Shown here piece by piece: positions 32,826-33,857 of a DNA stretch of 33,857 nucleotides. The notes beneath the pieces were generated by a model, which saw nothing but the letters and a program-made list of their open reading frames with translations, made no database searches and had not been told where the DNA came from. Made by a program: the position numbers and the translations under genes. The stretch is taken from positions 1-33,857 of the forward strand of contig CAYVRW010000011.1 in assembly GCA_964453575.1 (NCBI GenBank). Direction: 5' to 3'. The DNA comes from JABDBK01 sp964453575 (GTDB lineage Bacteria; Pseudomonadota; Gammaproteobacteria; DSM-16500). Each line of letters begins with the position of its first letter. Position 1 is the first letter of the stretch.

Positions 32826-33857
32826 ATGAACACAACTACTCCAACCATTGTCACATTCGTATGTTATCTTTTAGCCGTATTAACCATAGGCTTTTTAGGC
32901 TATCGTTCGACTCGTAACTTGTCCGACTATATTCTTGGCGGCCGGCGTTTAGGCAGCTTTGTCACCGCTTTAGCAGCTGGTGCATCCGACATGAGCGGCT
33001 GGTTACTGATGGGCTTGCCTGGCGCGGTTTTTTTAGCAGGTATTTCAGGTGCGTGGATTGCCATAGGACTTATCATAGGGGCGTATTTAAATTGGCGTTT
33101 TATCGCAGCCAAACTTCGACTTTATTCTGAACAATTCAACAATTCATTGACCATTCCTGAATTTTTAAGCAACCGTTTTAATGATAAAAATAACACTTTG
33201 CGCATCATCGCGGCATTATCTATTTTAATATTCTTCACCCTTTATTGCGCAGCCGGCATCGTAGCAGGCGCGCGTTTATTTGAAAGTATCTTAGACATAC
33301 CTTATAGCACTGCGATGTGGATAGGCGCATTGGTGAGTATAAGCTATGTATTTATAGGCGGATTTTTAGCGGTAAGCTGGACCGATACCATACAAGCAGC
33401 CTTAATGATTATTGCTTTACTCTTAACACCCCTCATCATCATGCAAGCAACGGGCGGCTATTCCCATAGCATGGATATCATCGCTGCAAAAGATGCAAAC
33501 CATCTCTCTTTACTCAAAGATTTAACGCCTGTAGGTATTATTTCTCTACTTGCTTGGGGTTTAGGTTATTTTGGCCAACCTCATATATTAGTTCGATTTA
33601 TGGCATCGGAATCTGCTGAAAACATTCCAACAGCAAGACGCATTAGCATGACATGGATGATTTTATGTTTAATGGGCGCAGTCTCCGTAGGATTTTTTGG
33701 CATTGGTCATTTCCATACATTTCCCAATGATGCTGTCAGCATGAATCCAGAACGCGTATTCATCGAAGCTGCCAAACAATTATTTAATCCATGGATCACA
33801 GGCTTTTTACTTGCTGCCATTTTATCAGCCATCATGAACACTTTATCATGCCAATTA
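32826..33857 (+). CDS. putP: Sodium/proline symporter, 3' end cut by window edge
   Basis: Inner-membrane Na+/proline symporter of the SSS family. The first 344 codons are visible of a norm near 490-500, and the frame runs open off the right edge. The N-terminus has LAVLTIGFLGYRSTRNLSDYILGGRRLG, then AAGASDMSGWLLMGLPGAVF, which carries the Na+ and proline binding region of helix 2 in PutP. YCAAGIVAGARLF, GGFLAVSWTDTIQA and GYFGQPHILVRFMA follow, ending in LSAIMNTLSCQL, a conserved PutP segment. GAGG (32817-32820) lies five bases before the ATG. It is divergent from rnhB. Confidence 0.95.
   Translation, partial: MNTTTPTIVTFVCYLLAVLTIGFLGYRSTRNLSDYILGGRRLGSFVTALAAGASDMSGWLLMGLPGAVFLAGISGAWIAIGLIIGAYLNWRFIAAKLRLYSEQFNNSLTIPEFLSNRFNDKNNTLRIIAALSILIFFTLYCAAGIVAGARLFESILDIPYSTAMWIGALVSISYVFIGGFLAVSWTDTIQAALMIIALLLTPLIIMQATGGYSHSMDIIAAKDANHLSLLKDLTPVGIISLLAWGLGYFGQPHILVRFMASESAENIPTARRISMTWMILCLMGAVSVGFFGIGHFHTFPNDAVSMNPERVFIEAAKQLFNPWITGFLLAAILSAIMNTLSCQL

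Noticed and set aside
1..33857. tRNA, rRNA or known riboswitch genes
   Set aside because: None recognised by eye on either strand; a covariance search would be needed to exclude small RNAs.

Overview
The window reads as a low-GC gammaproteobacterial chromosome. Legionellales/Coxiellaceae is my best guess, from the housekeeping genes and base composition, and it is not proven. Housekeeping genes sit at both ends: pyrG (minus strand, C-terminus off the left edge) on the left, and tilS, accA, dnaE, rnhB and a 5' fragment of putP on the right. Between pyrG and tilS lies about 24 kb of clearly AT-richer accessory DNA.

Left accessory part (1.7-3.8 kb): an unrecognised 318-aa charged protein, a 67-aa membrane peptide with a Cys-rich tail, a palindromic terminator-like sequence, and a YdcF/ElyC-like (DUF218) membrane protein on the minus strand.

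Polysaccharide locus (3.8-26.2 kb): three blocks. Plus-strand block 1 (3849-13180) holds wbpD-, wbpE-, wzx-like, a glucuronyl C5-epimerase-like gene, wzy/waaL-like, asnB-like, wbpI-like and a GT4 glycosyltransferase, and ends in a hairpin terminator. A minus-strand block (13210-19514) holds three tandem paralogues for secreted beta-helix proteins, then an aminotransferase, an acetyltransferase and a PglC-like phosphoglycosyl transferase. Plus-strand block 2 (19622-26196) holds wbpA-, wbpB-, wbpM/pglF-like, wza-like and a Wzz-like gene without a kinase domain.

Together these encode two nucleotide-sugar routes. WbpA/B/E/D/I should give UDP-ManNAc(3NAc)A (a 2,3-diacetamido uronic acid). WbpM/PglF plus the minus-strand aminotransferase and acetyltransferase should give a UDP-2,4-diacetamido-2,4,6-trideoxyhexose such as UDP-diNAcBac. 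PglC would prime undecaprenyl phosphate with the second sugar and the single GT4 would add the uronic acid, which suggests a very short repeat unit. It would be flipped and polymerised by Wzx/Wzy, length-controlled by the Wzz-like protein and exported through the Wza-like protein. The AsnB-like, C5-epimerase-like and beta-helix proteins may amidate, epimerise or process the uronic acid; that is inference.

The most unusual non-coding signal is a pair of long inverted-repeat elements (18763-18888 and 26203-26333). They share a core of two small hairpins with GGA-containing loops. Stem sequences differ between copies by compensatory changes, and the outer arms are unrelated between copies yet self-complementary within each. 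The loops resemble CsrA/RsmA binding sites. The second copy supplies the stop codon of tilS. No rRNA, tRNA, CRISPR array or transposase gene was seen, and no gene-free stretch exceeds 300 bases.
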